A stretch of DNA of 64,000 nt from Alphaproteobacteria bacterium (GCA_033344895.1 JAWPMN010000001.1:3542001-3606000); one strand, 5' to 3'. Shown: positions 46,577 through 56,077, counted from the stretch's first letter. Numbers and translations: made by a program. Notes: generated from the sequence alone by a model not told the origin.

Positions 46577-48910
46577 ATGCAAGAGATATGCAAGGTTATG
46601 GTGGAACTCACAACAGCCAATCATTGGGGCAGTTATAGGGCGGTGATGCGGCAAGGTCGCGTCGAGGAACTGAAGCCCTTGGTGGACGGTGACGATGTGT
46701 CCGACATGTCGGCATCAATCCTCGACACGCTGGATTGCCCGGCCCGGATCAAGCGTCCGGCAATCCGGAAGAGCTGGCTCGAAGACGGGCCCGGCACAGC
46801 CGGATTGAAGCGCGGTGCCGAGCCCTTTGTCGAGGTCGACTGGGACACGGCGCTGGACCTGTTCGCGGGTGAGGTCGACCGGGTGCGCAAGACCCACGGA
46901 AACGAGGCGATCTATGCCGGGTCCTACGGCTGGGCAAGTGCCGGGCGCTTTCATCATGCCCAGAGTCAGATCCATCGCTTCTACAACATGGCCGGCGGCT
47001 ATGTGAAATCGGTCAACGCTTATTCCTACGCGGCGGCGGAGGTAATCCTGCCGCATGTCATCACCAATCTGCGCCACACCATGGTCCAGGCGCCGAGTTG
47101 GTACGAAATCGCGGAACATACCGACGTCATGCTGGCTTTCGGCGGTCTGCCGCTGAAGAACGCGCAGATTCAGAACGGCGGTGTCGGCATCCATACGGCG
47201 CGCGACTGGATGCGCAAGCTGGGTGAAGGCTCGGGCCGATTCATCGGTATTACGCCGGTTCGCGATGACATGGCGGACGAGTTGGGTGCGGAATGGGTGC
47301 CAATCCGGCCGAACACGGATCTGGCCCTGATGCTGGCACTCGCCTACTGTCTGGAGACATCGGGCCGGGCCGACCGGGCCTTCCTGGATCGCTACTGCAC
47401 CGGCTATGACAGGTTCAGGCCCTATCTTCTGGGTGAAACGGATGGCGTTGCGAAAACGCCGGCCTGGGCGGCGGACATCACCGGCATGCCCGTCGATACG
47501 ATCAACGACCTGGCGGAAGCCCTGTCCGGCGGCAGGGTGCTGATCTCCCTGTCCTGGTCGCTGCAGCGGTCGGACCGCGGAGAGCAGCCCTATTGGATGG
47601 GCGTTGTCCTGGCTGCCATGCTGGGGCAGATCGGTCTGCCGGGCGGCGGCATCGCCATTGGCCTGGCGGCGGAGCATGGCAATGGCAACCCGGAAGAGCA
47701 GATGCGCTGGGCCGCCGTACCCAGCGGGCGCAATCCGGTAGACGCGTTCATCCCTGTCGCCCGAATTGCCGACATGCTGCTGAATCCCGGGGGGACCTGC
47801 GACTACAACGGGCGGACCATTACCTATCCGGATATCAAGCTGGTGCATTGGGCCGGCGGCAATCCTTTCCATCACCATCAGGACCTGAACCGTCTGCGCC
47901 AGGCCTGGGCCAGGCCGGAAACGGTCGTGGTGCAGGAGATCTTCTGGAACCCGATCGCCCGCCACGCCGATATCGTGCTTCCGGTCACGACGCCTCTGGA
48001 ACGCAACGACATCGCCGTGAACCAGATGGATGCCTGGGCCGTTGCAATGAAGAAGCTGATCGATCCGGTTGGCGAGGCGCGCAACGACCATGACATCCTG
48101 CGCGGCGCGGCGGCACGGCTGGGATTCGAGGACGCCTTCACTGAAGGGCGGGACGAGACCGAATGGCTGCGCGATATCTGGGACCGCAGCCGTCAGGAAG
48201 CCGGCCGGGTTGGGCAGGAACTGCCTTCCTTCGATGAGTTCTGGGAAATGGGCAGCCACAAACTGTCCGGCGGGCCCTATGTCCGCCGGTTCCTGGGGGA
48301 GTTCCGGGACGATCCCGAACGCAACCGGCTGAAGACGCCGTCCGGCAAGATCGAGATCTATTCTGAGACCATTGCCGGGTTCGGCTATGAGGAAATTGCC
48401 GGACATCCGACCTGGCAGGCCCCCTATGAATGGCTGGGCGGCGAAACGGCGGCGGTCTATCCGCTCCACCTGATTTCCAATCAGCCCAAGTCGCGCCTTC
48501 ACAGTCAGCTGGATGCCGGCGCCGGGAGCCGGCGCACGAAGATCGGTGGCCGGGAGCCGATGCGCATGAACCCGGCGGATGCGGTCGCACGGGGCATTTC
48601 CGAAGGCGATGTGGTCCGGGTCTACAACGACCGGGGCGCCTGTCTGGCCGGGGTCGCCCTGGATGACGGTATCATGCCGGGCGTGGTGCAACTGGCGACC
48701 GGGGCCTGGTATGATCCCGACGCACCGGACCTGCCCGACAGCCTGGACCGGCATGGCAACCCCAATGTGTTGACCGCCGATCGCGGCACGTCCCGCCTGG
48801 CGCAGGGGCCCAGCGCCCATACCTGCCTGGTCGAGGTTGCCCCCGCAAATGGGGAGCTGCCCGCGGTCCGCGCCTTCGAGCCGCCGGAATTTTCCGGGAC
48901 AGAGGTGTAA
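46577..48910 (+). CDS. Molybdopterin oxidoreductase, BisC/DMSO reductase type
   Basis: A 777-residue single-subunit molybdoenzyme. The molybdenum ligand is probably Ser121 in YGWASAGRFHHAQSQ, as in biotin sulfoxide, DMSO and TMAO reductases. Other family segments are LAFGGLPLKNAQIQ, IGLPGGGIAIG and the late HLISNQPKSRLHSQLD. There is no twin-arginine signal and no iron-sulfur motif at the N-terminus, which suits cytosolic BisC-type enzymes reducing S- or N-oxides such as methionine sulfoxide or biotin sulfoxide. It has no redox partner gene next to it. ATG at 46577 follows AGGTAAG. Confidence 0.87.
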   Translation: MQEICKVMVELTTANHWGSYRAVMRQGRVEELKPLVDGDDVSDMSASILDTLDCPARIKRPAIRKSWLEDGPGTAGLKRGAEPFVEVDWDTALDLFAGEVDRVRKTHGNEAIYAGSYGWASAGRFHHAQSQIHRFYNMAGGYVKSVNAYSYAAAEVILPHVITNLRHTMVQAPSWYEIAEHTDVMLAFGGLPLKNAQIQNGGVGIHTARDWMRKLGEGSGRFIGITPVRDDMADELGAEWVPIRPNTDLALMLALAYCLETSGRADRAFLDRYCTGYDRFRPYLLGETDGVAKTPAWAADITGMPVDTINDLAEALSGGRVLISLSWSLQRSDRGEQPYWMGVVLAAMLGQIGLPGGGIAIGLAAEHGNGNPEEQMRWAAVPSGRNPVDAFIPVARIADMLLNPGGTCDYNGRTITYPDIKLVHWAGGNPFHHHQDLNRLRQAWARPETVVVQEIFWNPIARHADIVLPVTTPLERNDIAVNQMDAWAVAMKKLIDPVGEARNDHDILRGAAARLGFEDAFTEGRDETEWLRDIWDRSRQEAGRVGQELPSFDEFWEMGSHKLSGGPYVRRFLGEFRDDPERNRLKTPSGKIEIYSETIAGFGYEEIAGHPTWQAPYEWLGGETAAVYPLHLISNQPKSRLHSQLDAGAGSRRTKIGGREPMRMNPADAVARGISEGDVVRVYNDRGACLAGVALDDGIMPGVVQLATGAWYDPDAPDLPDSLDRHGNPNVLTADRGTSRLAQGPSAHTCLVEVAPANGELPAVRAFEPPEFSGTEV

Positions 48911-48991
48911 CGGTCGTCACGGACAGGATTGCTTCTATGGTATAGTTAACGTCTCTGTTTGTGATCGATTCCGAAGGAGGGACGTCCGCCA

Positions 48992-50251
48992 ATGGCCGTC
49001 CAGTACAAGAGTTTCCGCGATCGCGGAGTCTATGTCGGCTTTCAGGGGCGCGCCGTGGAAATGCTGCGTTGCCGATCTCCACGAGACCCGGAGTTCGGCG
49101 ATTTCGAAGCCATCGTTCCCAATTTCGGTGGGACCGACATGGGCCGCGTGTCCAATGATCTGGTCATGCCGTTTCGGGATGTGCCCAACTGGTCCGATCT
49201 GATCGGCCGCGACAAGCTGCTGCATGAACGGGTGTCCTATTCCTATTCCGACCGGCAGGGGCACCTGGACCCGATCACGATCCGGGATATGCGCCTGCAG
49301 GCGGACCTGGAAGCTGGGGATGAGCGGGACAAGCGGCTGGCGGAGAATGAAATCAGCATCAGCCGCCTGGATATCCAGAATGCCTTTCTGGAAATTCTTG
49401 CCATGTTCGGACGCAAATATGCCGAGATCAAGGGAGAGGCCGACCTGAAGTCGGTCAACCGGCAGATCCTGATGTCGCTGTCCGAAAACAGTCCGAAGGA
49501 TATGCTGCACCTGGTCCGAATCATCGTCGGGGCCGTTGTTTCCGGGGCATCGATCAGCCGCGACGAGCTGCAGGGGCGGCTGGACACCCTGGCGGATTAT
49601 GCCGCGCCGATCTGTTCGCTGGTGACCGAGGACGAGACGCGGTCCGTCGGGTTTCTGAGCCGCCAGATGAGCTTGCTGGAGCAATTGCGGGACGGTGTCG
49701 CCGAATATTGCAGCGTCCAGCGTATCGAGGAGGTGATGGAGGCCGGACGCGTCGTGGTCTTCAATCTGGATACCTTCATCGAATACACGACGGAACGCGC
49801 CCACACCATCAAGGCGGCGGTGCTCGACGATCGCTATTACCTGAACAACAAGAAATACGAGGGTTTGCTGAAGCTGATCCGGGACGAACGGGTCAAGATA
49901 TCCTTCGCCCTGGACGGTTGGGCAGGTCATGCAACCCGCTGGCTGAGTGTCGCGGAGGACGACGTGTCGGCACGCAACGCGGTCCTGACCTTCATCCTGC
50001 GTCAGATGCCGGCGCCGCCGCAGGAATTGGACGATTTCGTCGAACGCAAGTTCGGGGGGCAGAATCCGATGAGCATGCGCGGGCGGATCGTGAAGGAAAT
50101 GCATTCCTGGATGGATGATTCCCTCGACCAGGAGATCTATCGCCGCGTCATGCATGTCCGCACCGGCGTCGATCCGCTGGCCGATCGCATGCGACCGGCA
50201 ACGCCGGATCTGCAGCGGGCGATCAAACGCGCGATTTCCGCGACGAGCTGA
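48992..50251 (+). CDS. Hypothetical 419-residue protein upstream of recO
   Basis: I do not recognise this family. The ORF has a strong GGAGGG upstream of the ATG and codon use like its neighbours. The protein is soluble, without signal peptide or membrane helix. Residues about 110-260 look helical and charged (for example ELQGRLDTLADYAAP), and the C-terminal half contains WAGHATRWLSVAEDDVSARNA. It ends 8 bases before recO on the same strand, so it may be co-transcribed. No catalytic motif is visible. Confidence 0.8.
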   Translation: MAVQYKSFRDRGVYVGFQGRAVEMLRCRSPRDPEFGDFEAIVPNFGGTDMGRVSNDLVMPFRDVPNWSDLIGRDKLLHERVSYSYSDRQGHLDPITIRDMRLQADLEAGDERDKRLAENEISISRLDIQNAFLEILAMFGRKYAEIKGEADLKSVNRQILMSLSENSPKDMLHLVRIIVGAVVSGASISRDELQGRLDTLADYAAPICSLVTEDETRSVGFLSRQMSLLEQLRDGVAEYCSVQRIEEVMEAGRVVVFNLDTFIEYTTERAHTIKAAVLDDRYYLNNKKYEGLLKLIRDERVKISFALDGWAGHATRWLSVAEDDVSARNAVLTFILRQMPAPPQELDDFVERKFGGQNPMSMRGRIVKEMHSWMDDSLDQEIYRRVMHVRTGVDPLADRMRPATPDLQRAIKRAISATS

Positions 50252-50259
50252 GGCGGCCC

Positions 50260-50991
50260 ATGATCGAATGGCGTGACGAGGCGATCCTGCTCTCGACCCG
50301 GCGGCATGGCGAGAATGCGCTTATCCTCACCGTGCTGACCCGGGAGCGGGGGCGCCATGCGGGATTGGTCCGCGGCGGCCAGTCACGCAAGCTCAAAGGC
50401 GCCTTGCAGACCGGGAACCGAATCGCCGTCAATTGGCGTGCTCGACTGGAGGACCAGCTCGGCAGCATGACCGTGGAACCCGTCCATGGCTATGCCGCAT
50501 TGCTGATGGATCACCCGGGCAAGCTGCTGGCGATGGGCGCTGCCGTGGGCCTGGTCGAAGCGGCCTTGCCCGAACGGGAACCTCATCCGGACCTTTTTGA
50601 CAGTCTGGACGCATTGATGGTCGCGCTTGATGGCCCCACATGGGCAGAAACCTATGCACGTTGGGAGATCGGTTTGCTTGCGGAACTGGGATTTGGCCTG
50701 GACCTGACTTCCTGCGCCGCGACCGGCGTGACGGAGGATTTGCGCTATGTCAGCCCCAAAACCGGCCGCGCCGTGTCGGCGGAGGCTGGGGCACCCTATC
50801 GCGACAAGCTGCTGAATCTGCCAAGTTTTCTGATCGGACGCGGAAATACGGGACCGGAGGCATTGGCCGAGGCCATGACGACAACCGGATACTTCCTGGA
50901 CAGGCATGTCTTCGACGTGATGGGGCGACCCGTACCCGACGCGCGGACACGCCTGCACGACCGGTTTCGGTCAGGGCGGGGGTCGGCATGA
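50260..50991 (+). CDS. recO: DNA repair protein RecO
   Basis: A 243-residue recombination mediator that loads RecA with RecR in the RecFOR pathway. The N-terminal OB fold begins WRDEAILLSTRRHGENALI and includes HAGLVRGGQSRKLKGALQTGN. The C-terminal helical part contains WEIGLLAELGFGLDL and SCAATG (a remnant of the zinc-knuckle region with a single cysteine here). Its stop overlaps the DUF1007 start in ATGA form. Confidence 0.94.
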   Translation: MIEWRDEAILLSTRRHGENALILTVLTRERGRHAGLVRGGQSRKLKGALQTGNRIAVNWRARLEDQLGSMTVEPVHGYAALLMDHPGKLLAMGAAVGLVEAALPEREPHPDLFDSLDALMVALDGPTWAETYARWEIGLLAELGFGLDLTSCAATGVTEDLRYVSPKTGRAVSAEAGAPYRDKLLNLPSFLIGRGNTGPEALAEAMTTTGYFLDRHVFDVMGRPVPDARTRLHDRFRSGRGSA

Positions 50992-51629
50992 TCCGTTCCG
51001 GCGATTTTGGTAAGAACTGGCGCAGGGTCGCGGCGGCCCTGGCACTTGCCGCCGGACTGGTCGCCTGGCCCGGCATGATCTCCGCGCATCCTCATGTCTG
51101 GGTTACGGCCCTTGCCTTCATGGGGTTTGAGGAAGGCCGTCTGGTGAAGATCCGGATGCAGTGGGCGTTCGACGAGTTCTTCAGCGCCGTCCTGTACGAG
51201 GACTTCGACAGGAATCGCAATGGCAGCTTCGAAGAATCGGAAATCGATGCAATGCGTCAGGGTGCATTCAATGGTCTGGGTGAAGTCGGTTTCTTCACGG
51301 ATCTGCGTGTCGACGGCAGACAGGTCGATTGGAACGGGGCGGAGGATTTCGGCATCGCGGTATCCACCGATGGCCGCATCGTGTCCTACAGTTTCACACT
51401 GACCCTGCCTGAGCCCGTTGATCCGGTTCAGGAACCTGTGACCCTGTCGATCTACGACCCCGAATACTATGTCGCCATGGACTTCATCCAGGACCGGCCC
51501 TTGAGGTTTCGCGGGAATGGCGGAACCGATTGCGCCTATGCCTTCGAAGAGGCGGACGACAATCCCATCTATTTCGGCGCCGTCTATCCGATCCGCGCCG
51601 TTCTGTCCTGTGTGAGGGAAGGCGCCTGA
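50988..51629 (+). CDS. DUF1007 periplasmic protein
   Basis: A 213-residue secreted protein. The signal peptide ends near ISA-HPHVWV, exposing a His-Pro-His start that could bind metal. The segment EDFDRNRNGSFEESEIDAM resembles an EF-hand loop, a usual trait of DUF1007. It is coupled by overlapping start/stop codons to recO upstream and the NicO transporter downstream (TGATG). DUF1007-NicO pairs are thought to work together in nickel, cobalt or zinc handling. Confidence 0.85.
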   Translation: MIRSGDFGKNWRRVAAALALAAGLVAWPGMISAHPHVWVTALAFMGFEEGRLVKIRMQWAFDEFFSAVLYEDFDRNRNGSFEESEIDAMRQGAFNGLGEVGFFTDLRVDGRQVDWNGAEDFGIAVSTDGRIVSYSFTLTLPEPVDPVQEPVTLSIYDPEYYVAMDFIQDRPLRFRGNGGTDCAYAFEEADDNPIYFGAVYPIRAVLSCVREGA

Positions 51630-52681
51630 TGCGGAGAATGTCGGTTTCGGGGCTGTGTGCGGCCCTGATGGTGGTGGTGCAGGCCGGTTCGGCGCATGCG
51701 GCCGGTCTTTTGGGAGATCGTGGCAATCCCCCGTCGGAGGACTGGTCGGCCTGGCTTCCCGAACCACTGCAGGAAGTACTTCGCTGGATTGTCACGCAGC
51801 AGGCCTGGTTTGCGGCGGCGCTGCGGGACGCGGTCGCGGCCTATCGCGATGGGGATACGATTGCGCCGGCGTTGACGCTGGTCGGCATGTCCTTCGCCTA
51901 TGGCGTTTTCCATGCTGTCGGACCCGGTCACGGCAAGGCGGTCGTCACCAGCTATTTCATGGCACGGGAAAGCGCGATCCGGCGCGGTCTGGCGATGGGA
52001 TGGCTGATCGCCGGAATTCAGGCGCTGGTCGCAATCCTGCTGGTCGGCGTTCTGGGATGGCTGCTCGATTTCAGCCGGCTGGCCCTCCTGGACAGCATGC
52101 CTCTGGTGGAAACGGCTTCATACGGGCTTGTCGCAGTCCTTGGGGCGGGCATGGTCTGGGCCGCCCTGACCGGCCGTGAATGCGGTCACGATCACGGCGG
52201 CACCAGCGGAGGACATGGCCATAAGCACCATCATGACCATCATCACAATGACCATGAAGGGGGTGGCCACGGTCATGGAGGCGGATGCCAGCACCCTCAC
52301 CACCATCATGATGCGCATGACCTCGTTTCTGAGGTTCCCCAGGGCAACAGGCTGGAATTCGTGGGCGCGGCCCTTGTGTCCGGGATGCGTCCCTGCACGG
52401 GCGCGTTGATCGTACTGCTGTTCGCCTTGGCAAACGGCATCTTCCTGATCGGGGCCCTGGCGACCCTGGCGATGGGAGTCGGGGTGGCCCTGACCGTTTC
52501 TGGCGTCGGCATCGCCGCGATCCTGGCGCGCCGCGGGATCATCGGTCTGTCGGGCATCGGGGGAGGTCGCCGCATCGGCGTACTTGCCCTCGTGCCGCGC
52601 ATTCTGTCGGTCCTGGGATCGGTCGCGGTACTGCTGATCGGGTTGCTGCTACTTGCCGGGGCGTTGCAGCGCGGTTTCTGA
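51629..52681 (+). CDS. NicO-family nickel/cobalt (or zinc) transporter with His-rich loop
   Basis: A 350-residue membrane protein of the NicO/RcnA family. A signal-like hydrophobic start is followed by FHAVGPGHGKAVVTSYF, the family motif in the first transmembrane region. A histidine/glycine/aspartate-rich cytoplasmic or periplasmic loop spans about residues 185-231, and GMRPCTGALIVLLFALANG is the second signature. It transports a divalent metal, nickel or cobalt by family; direction is not certain. It is encoded with DUF1007, and a terminator follows. Confidence 0.88.
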   Translation: MRRMSVSGLCAALMVVVQAGSAHAAGLLGDRGNPPSEDWSAWLPEPLQEVLRWIVTQQAWFAAALRDAVAAYRDGDTIAPALTLVGMSFAYGVFHAVGPGHGKAVVTSYFMARESAIRRGLAMGWLIAGIQALVAILLVGVLGWLLDFSRLALLDSMPLVETASYGLVAVLGAGMVWAALTGRECGHDHGGTSGGHGHKHHHDHHHNDHEGGGHGHGGGCQHPHHHHDAHDLVSEVPQGNRLEFVGAALVSGMRPCTGALIVLLFALANGIFLIGALATLAMGVGVALTVSGVGIAAILARRGIIGLSGIGGGRRIGVLALVPRILSVLGSVAVLLIGLLLLAGALQRGF

Positions 52682-52688
52682 TCGAAGA

Positions 52689-52720
52689 AAAGGCCGCCTC
52701 CCGGTCGGGAAGCGGCCTTT
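52689..52720. terminator. Bidirectional terminator
   Basis: AAAGGCCGC and GCGGCCTTT flank an inner TCCCG/CGGGA stem with one mismatch between. The A-run on one side and the T-run on the other suit termination in both directions, serving the NicO gene and the convergent small lipoprotein gene. Confidence 0.8.
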
Positions 52721-52743
52721 CCAAAGCGGAAATCCTGAAGGTA

Positions 52744-52911
52744 TCAGCTTTCGCTTTTCTGGCTCTGATCGCCGGTCTTCGTAACCGACGTCATCTGGTC
52801 GTCGCTCTTGGCCGCGTGGGACCCCGTGCAACCGGCAAGGGCCGCACCCGACAGAACGGTTCCGAACGCCAGAACCGAGGCCGCCGCCAGGATTTTCATG
52901 CTCTTAGACAC
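52744..52911 (-). CDS. Small lipoprotein, hypothetical
   Basis: A 55-residue ORF: a basic start (SKSMK), a hydrophobic stretch and the lipobox L25-A-G-C28, then a short hydrophilic mature part with Asp, Gln, Ser and Lys. It resembles entericidin-sized lipoproteins but I do not recognise a family. I use the GTG at 52911, which sits 7 bases after a full-length Shine-Dalgarno; the ATG four codons later is poorly spaced. It is convergent with NicO and divergent from hppA. Confidence 0.65.
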   Translation of the reverse strand: MSKSMKILAAASVLAFGTVLSGAALAGCTGSHAAKSDDQMTSVTKTGDQSQKSES

Positions 52912-52912
52912 G

Positions 52913-52927
52913 GGATCACCTCCTTTC
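52913..52927 (-). promoter_or_regulatory. Extended Shine-Dalgarno of the small lipoprotein gene
   Basis: Read on the minus strand, 15 consecutive bases before the GTG complement the 3' end of 16S rRNA; the plus strand reads GGATCACCTCCTTTC, identical to the alphaproteobacterial 16S tail. Such length is rare and decides the GTG start. Confidence 0.8.
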
Positions 52928-53322
52928 ATCAGTTTCGCCTGAGCGAAATTGTAATGCCGATTGTGTCCTAATCAAGGCGTTGCTTGAAATGAAATGTCGC
53001 ACGTTGCAGGCGGATGGGTCGTTGCGACTCCGTATTCAGTTTACACGGCGAAGTGACTCGCCTACCGTTTCTGCGATTTTCGGGATGGGGGCCCGACGGT
53101 GACGCAGCCCTTTTCGCCACACTGGCGCGACGGTTGCGGACTCCAAAGCGGCTGGCCCCGATTTCGAATTCGGGTGCAACGTAGAAGTAAAATACACAAC
53201 ACACGTCTTCCCGATTTTAAATAAGACCATGCACCGGGTCGCAGTCGGTTTCGGCCGGTCGCGATCACAAAAACAAAGAAGAGGACAGGGGGGGACGCAG
53301 CGAAAAGGGAACGAAACGTCCA
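52928..53322. other. Gene-poor gap between lipoprotein gene and hppA
   Basis: About 395 bases with no convincing coding frame. Possible antisense frames on the minus strand have skewed composition and no family resemblance. It contains the promoters for the two divergent genes. The part next to hppA is relatively AT-rich around 53185-53230, ending in GGGGGG-type sequence about 30 bases before the start codon. Confidence 0.6.
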
Positions 53323-55410
53323 ATGGAATACGCAGTTATCGGATGCGGCGTGTTGGCGGTCCTATATGGCGCCGTCACGTCGAAAAGCATCCTGGGCATG
53401 AGTGCCGGAAATGAGAGGATGCAGCAGATCGCGGGCGCCATTCAGGAAGGGGCGACCGCCTACCTGAACCGCCAGTACACCACGATCGGCATTGTCGGTA
53501 TCGGTGTCGCGGTTATCCTGGGGCTCGCCCTGGACATGGTCAGCGCGATCGGCTTCCTGATCGGTGCCATCCTGTCCGGCGTGGCGGGCTATATCGGGAT
53601 GAATATTTCGGTGCGCTCCAATGTCCGGACGACGGAAGCCGCCCGTCAAAGCCTCGCCTCGGGCCTGTCCGTGTCTTTCAAGGCGGGTGCGGTTACGGGC
53701 ATGCTGGTTGCTGGGCTCGCCCTGCTGGCCATTGCAGGCTACTACGTCGCCCTGTCGGCACAGTTCGACGTCGGGGATCCGGCGCAATCCAAGGACATCA
53801 TCAACGGCCTGGTCGGTCTGGCCTTCGGTTCCTCGCTGATTTCCATCTTCGCACGTCTCGGCGGCGGAATCTTCACCAAGGGTGCGGATGTCGGCGCGGA
53901 TCTCGTCGGTAAGGTCGAGGCCGGAATTCCGGAAGACGACCCCCGCAATCCGGGCGTGATCGCGGACAATGTGGGTGACAATGTCGGCGACTGTGCTGGC
54001 ATGGCGGCCGACTTGTTCGAAACTTATGTCGTGACGGTCGGGGCGACGATGGTGCTGGCGCTGATCTATGGCGTCACCGGTGTCGCGATGGCCGATTTCC
54101 TGCTGTATCCGATGGCAATCTGCGGTGTCTGCCTCGTCGCCTCCATCATCGCGACGTATTTCGTGCGTGTCGGCAGCGGCAACAACATCATGGGGGCGCT
54201 CTACAAGGGCTTCTTCGGATCCGCCGTCATCTCCGCGATCCTGATCTATCCGATCACGGAATATGTCCTCGGCATGGGGACGGAAATGACGGTCAACGGC
54301 CGGGTGTTCACCGGCTTGGACCTGTTCCTTTGCGGTATCGTCGGACTGGTGCTGACGGCGCTGATCGTTTGGGTGACCGAATACTACACCTCCACCAGCT
54401 TCCGCCCGGTCAAGTCGGTCGCACATGCGTCCGAAACCGGCCATGCCACCAACGTCATCCAGGGGTTGGCGATCTCGATGGAAGCGACCGCCGTCCCGGC
54501 GATCCTGATCTGCATCGCGATCGTCGTGACCTATGCCCTGGCCGGCCTGTTCGGCATCGCCATCGCGGTGACCACGATGCTGGCGCTGGCCGGCATGGTC
54601 GTCGCGCTGGATGCCTACGGTCCTGTCACGGATAATGCTGGCGGCATCGCGGAAATGGCGGAACTGGACGACAGCGTTCGCAACACCACCGACGCTCTCG
54701 ACGCGGTCGGCAACACGACAAAGGCCGTCACCAAGGGCTATGCGATCGGTTCGGCCGGTCTCGGCGCGCTGGTGCTGTTCTCGGCCTATACGGCGGACCT
54801 GGATCGGTACTTCTCCGATCTGACGGTGAACTTCTCGCTGTCGAACCCGTTCGTCGTGGTCGGTCTGCTGCTCGGCGGCCTGCTGCCCTATCTGTTCGGC
54901 GCCATGGGCATGACCGCGGTCGGACGCGCCGGTGCGGCGGTCGTGGTTGAGGTTCGGCGTCAGTTCAAGGAACTGCCGGGCATCATGGAAGGCACGACCA
55001 AGCCGGAATACGGCCGTTGTGTCGACATGCTGACGAAACGGGCGATCAAGGAAATGATCATCCCGTCCATGCTGCCGGTGCTGAGCCCGATCGTGCTCTA
55101 CTTCATCGTCAATGCTGTGACCACGCAGGCGAATGCCTTCGCGGCCGTCGGGGCGATGCTGCTGGGCGTGATCGTCACGGGCCTGTTCGTCGCGATCTCC
55201 ATGACCGCGGGCGGCGGCGCCTGGGACAATGCCAAGAAGTACATCGAAGACGGCAATCACGGTGGCAAGGGATCCGAGGCTCACAAGGCCGCGGTGACCG
55301 GCGATACGGTCGGCGATCCTTACAAGGATACGGCCGGGCCCGCTGTCAATCCGATGATCAAGATCACCAATATCGTGGCGCTGCTGCTGCTCGCAGCCCT
55401 GGCCCACTAA
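53323..55410 (+). CDS. hppA: K+-independent H+-translocating pyrophosphatase
   Basis: A 695-residue, about 16-helix membrane pyrophosphatase that couples PPi hydrolysis to proton pumping. [22 protein letters not shown] is the substrate signature and [12 protein letters not shown] the second acidic cluster; [15 protein letters not shown] is the third. Near residue 467 the protein has [10 protein letters not shown], where lysine (with threonine three residues on) is the known mark of K+-independent H+-PPases; K+-dependent forms have Ala and Gly. Length fits. A terminator follows. Confidence 0.96.
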   Translation: MEYAVIGCGVLAVLYGAVTSKSILGMSAGNERMQQIAGAIQEGATAYLNRQYTTIGIVGIGVAVILGLALDMVSAIGFLIGAILSGVAGYIGMNISVRSNVRTTEAARQSLASGLSVSFKAGAVTGMLVAGLALLAIAGYYVALSAQFDVGDPAQSKDIINGLVGLAFGSSLISIFARLGGGIFTKGADVGADLVGKVEAGIPEDDPRNPGVIADNVGDNVGDCAGMAADLFETYVVTVGATMVLALIYGVTGVAMADFLLYPMAICGVCLVASIIATYFVRVGSGNNIMGALYKGFFGSAVISAILIYPITEYVLGMGTEMTVNGRVFTGLDLFLCGIVGLVLTALIVWVTEYYTSTSFRPVKSVAHASETGHATNVIQGLAISMEATAVPAILICIAIVVTYALAGLFGIAIAVTTMLALAGMVVALDAYGPVTDNAGGIAEMAELDDSVRNTTDALDAVGNTTKAVTKGYAIGSAGLGALVLFSAYTADLDRYFSDLTVNFSLSNPFVVVGLLLGGLLPYLFGAMGMTAVGRAGAAVVVEVRRQFKELPGIMEGTTKPEYGRCVDMLTKRAIKEMIIPSMLPVLSPIVLYFIVNAVTTQANAFAAVGAMLLGVIVTGLFVAISMTAGGGAWDNAKKYIEDGNHGGKGSEAHKAAVTGDTVGDPYKDTAGPAVNPMIKITNIVALLLLAALAH

Positions 55411-55435
55411 TACCGGTCACCTGACCGAAAAGCAG

Positions 55436-55464
55436 AAACCCCGGCGTTGCGGCGCCGGGGTTTT
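55436..55464 (+). terminator. Rho-independent terminator of hppA
   Basis: AAACCCCGGCG-6-CGCCGGGGTTT forms an 11-bp stem followed by TTTT-C, 25 bases after the hppA stop. The flanking A and T runs make it usable for the convergent bamE gene too. Confidence 0.9.
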
Positions 55465-55498
55465 CTGTGACCTCAATCGGTGAAATCGCAGCGATTGC

Positions 55499-55939
55499 CT
55501 AGCCGCCGACCTTGCCGAAATTGCCGAACAGCTGCTCGAACACCGACATGGTTCGGCCGGAGGTCGGCGTTTCCTTGTCGCGATAGCTGATCTCGTTCAG
55601 GGATTCCTCGTCATAGGTCTTCACTTCCTGAAGCACGCCGTCCGCGTTGAAATGGAAGGCGAGGACCTTATGCTCCACGACCTCGGGGCTGTAGAAGGCC
55701 CAGGTTTCCTTGCGCTGGCTCAGATAGTACCAGACGCTGTCGTCGAAGGTGCCGACCATGGACGGGGTGCCGATCGCGCCTGCCACGTCCCGCTTGGTCG
55801 ACTGGCCGACGGCAATCTGTTCCAGTCGGCTTTCCAGCGGATCGTTGCCGCGCAGCGCCACCTTCGGCTCGCAGGCCGTCAGGACGATCATCGCGCCGCC
55901 CACCAGGGCCGCCAGTTTGAAATATTGCCGTGCCGACAT
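55499..55939 (-). CDS. bamE: Outer-membrane assembly lipoprotein BamE (SmpA/OmlA)
   Basis: A 146-residue lipoprotein. The signal peptide ends in the lipobox LTAC (Cys23). The BamE fold follows: SRLEQIAVGQSTKRDVAGAIGTPS, WYYLSQRKE and VLAFHFNADGVLQEV. It is part of the BAM complex inserting beta-barrel proteins in the outer membrane. The divergent neighbour, a cytochrome c chaperone gene, and the hppA order are conserved in this lineage. Confidence 0.93.
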   Translation of the reverse strand: MSARQYFKLAALVGGAMIVLTACEPKVALRGNDPLESRLEQIAVGQSTKRDVAGAIGTPSMVGTFDDSVWYYLSQRKETWAFYSPEVVEHKVLAFHFNADGVLQEVKTYDEESLNEISYRDKETPTSGRTMSVFEQLFGNFGKVGG

Positions 55940-56077
55940 GGGCGACAGTATCCTGTTTGTGTACGGTTTGATTCCGCCCCAATCTGAGCCGCGCCGGGCT
56001 TTTTTTCAAGTCGCCTTGCCGAAACGGCGCGCGGACGCTAAGTCGCAGCTTTCCGGACAAGGGAACCGAAGGCCGCC

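Noticed and set aside
46715-48820. 701-residue minus-strand ORF
   Set aside because: Antisense to the molybdoenzyme, with low-complexity composition; a shadow frame.
52182-52320. Tandem-repeat-like CAT/CAC-rich tract in the NicO gene
   Set aside because: It is not a DNA repeat array; it encodes the histidine-rich metal-binding loop in frame.
53036-53323. 95-residue minus-strand ORF in the gap before hppA
   Set aside because: No ribosome binding site or homology; cysteine/arginine-rich translation typical of non-coding DNA.
53362-55407. 681-residue minus-strand ORF
   Set aside because: Antisense to hppA, rich in His, Arg, Asp and Gln without domain signals; a shadow frame.
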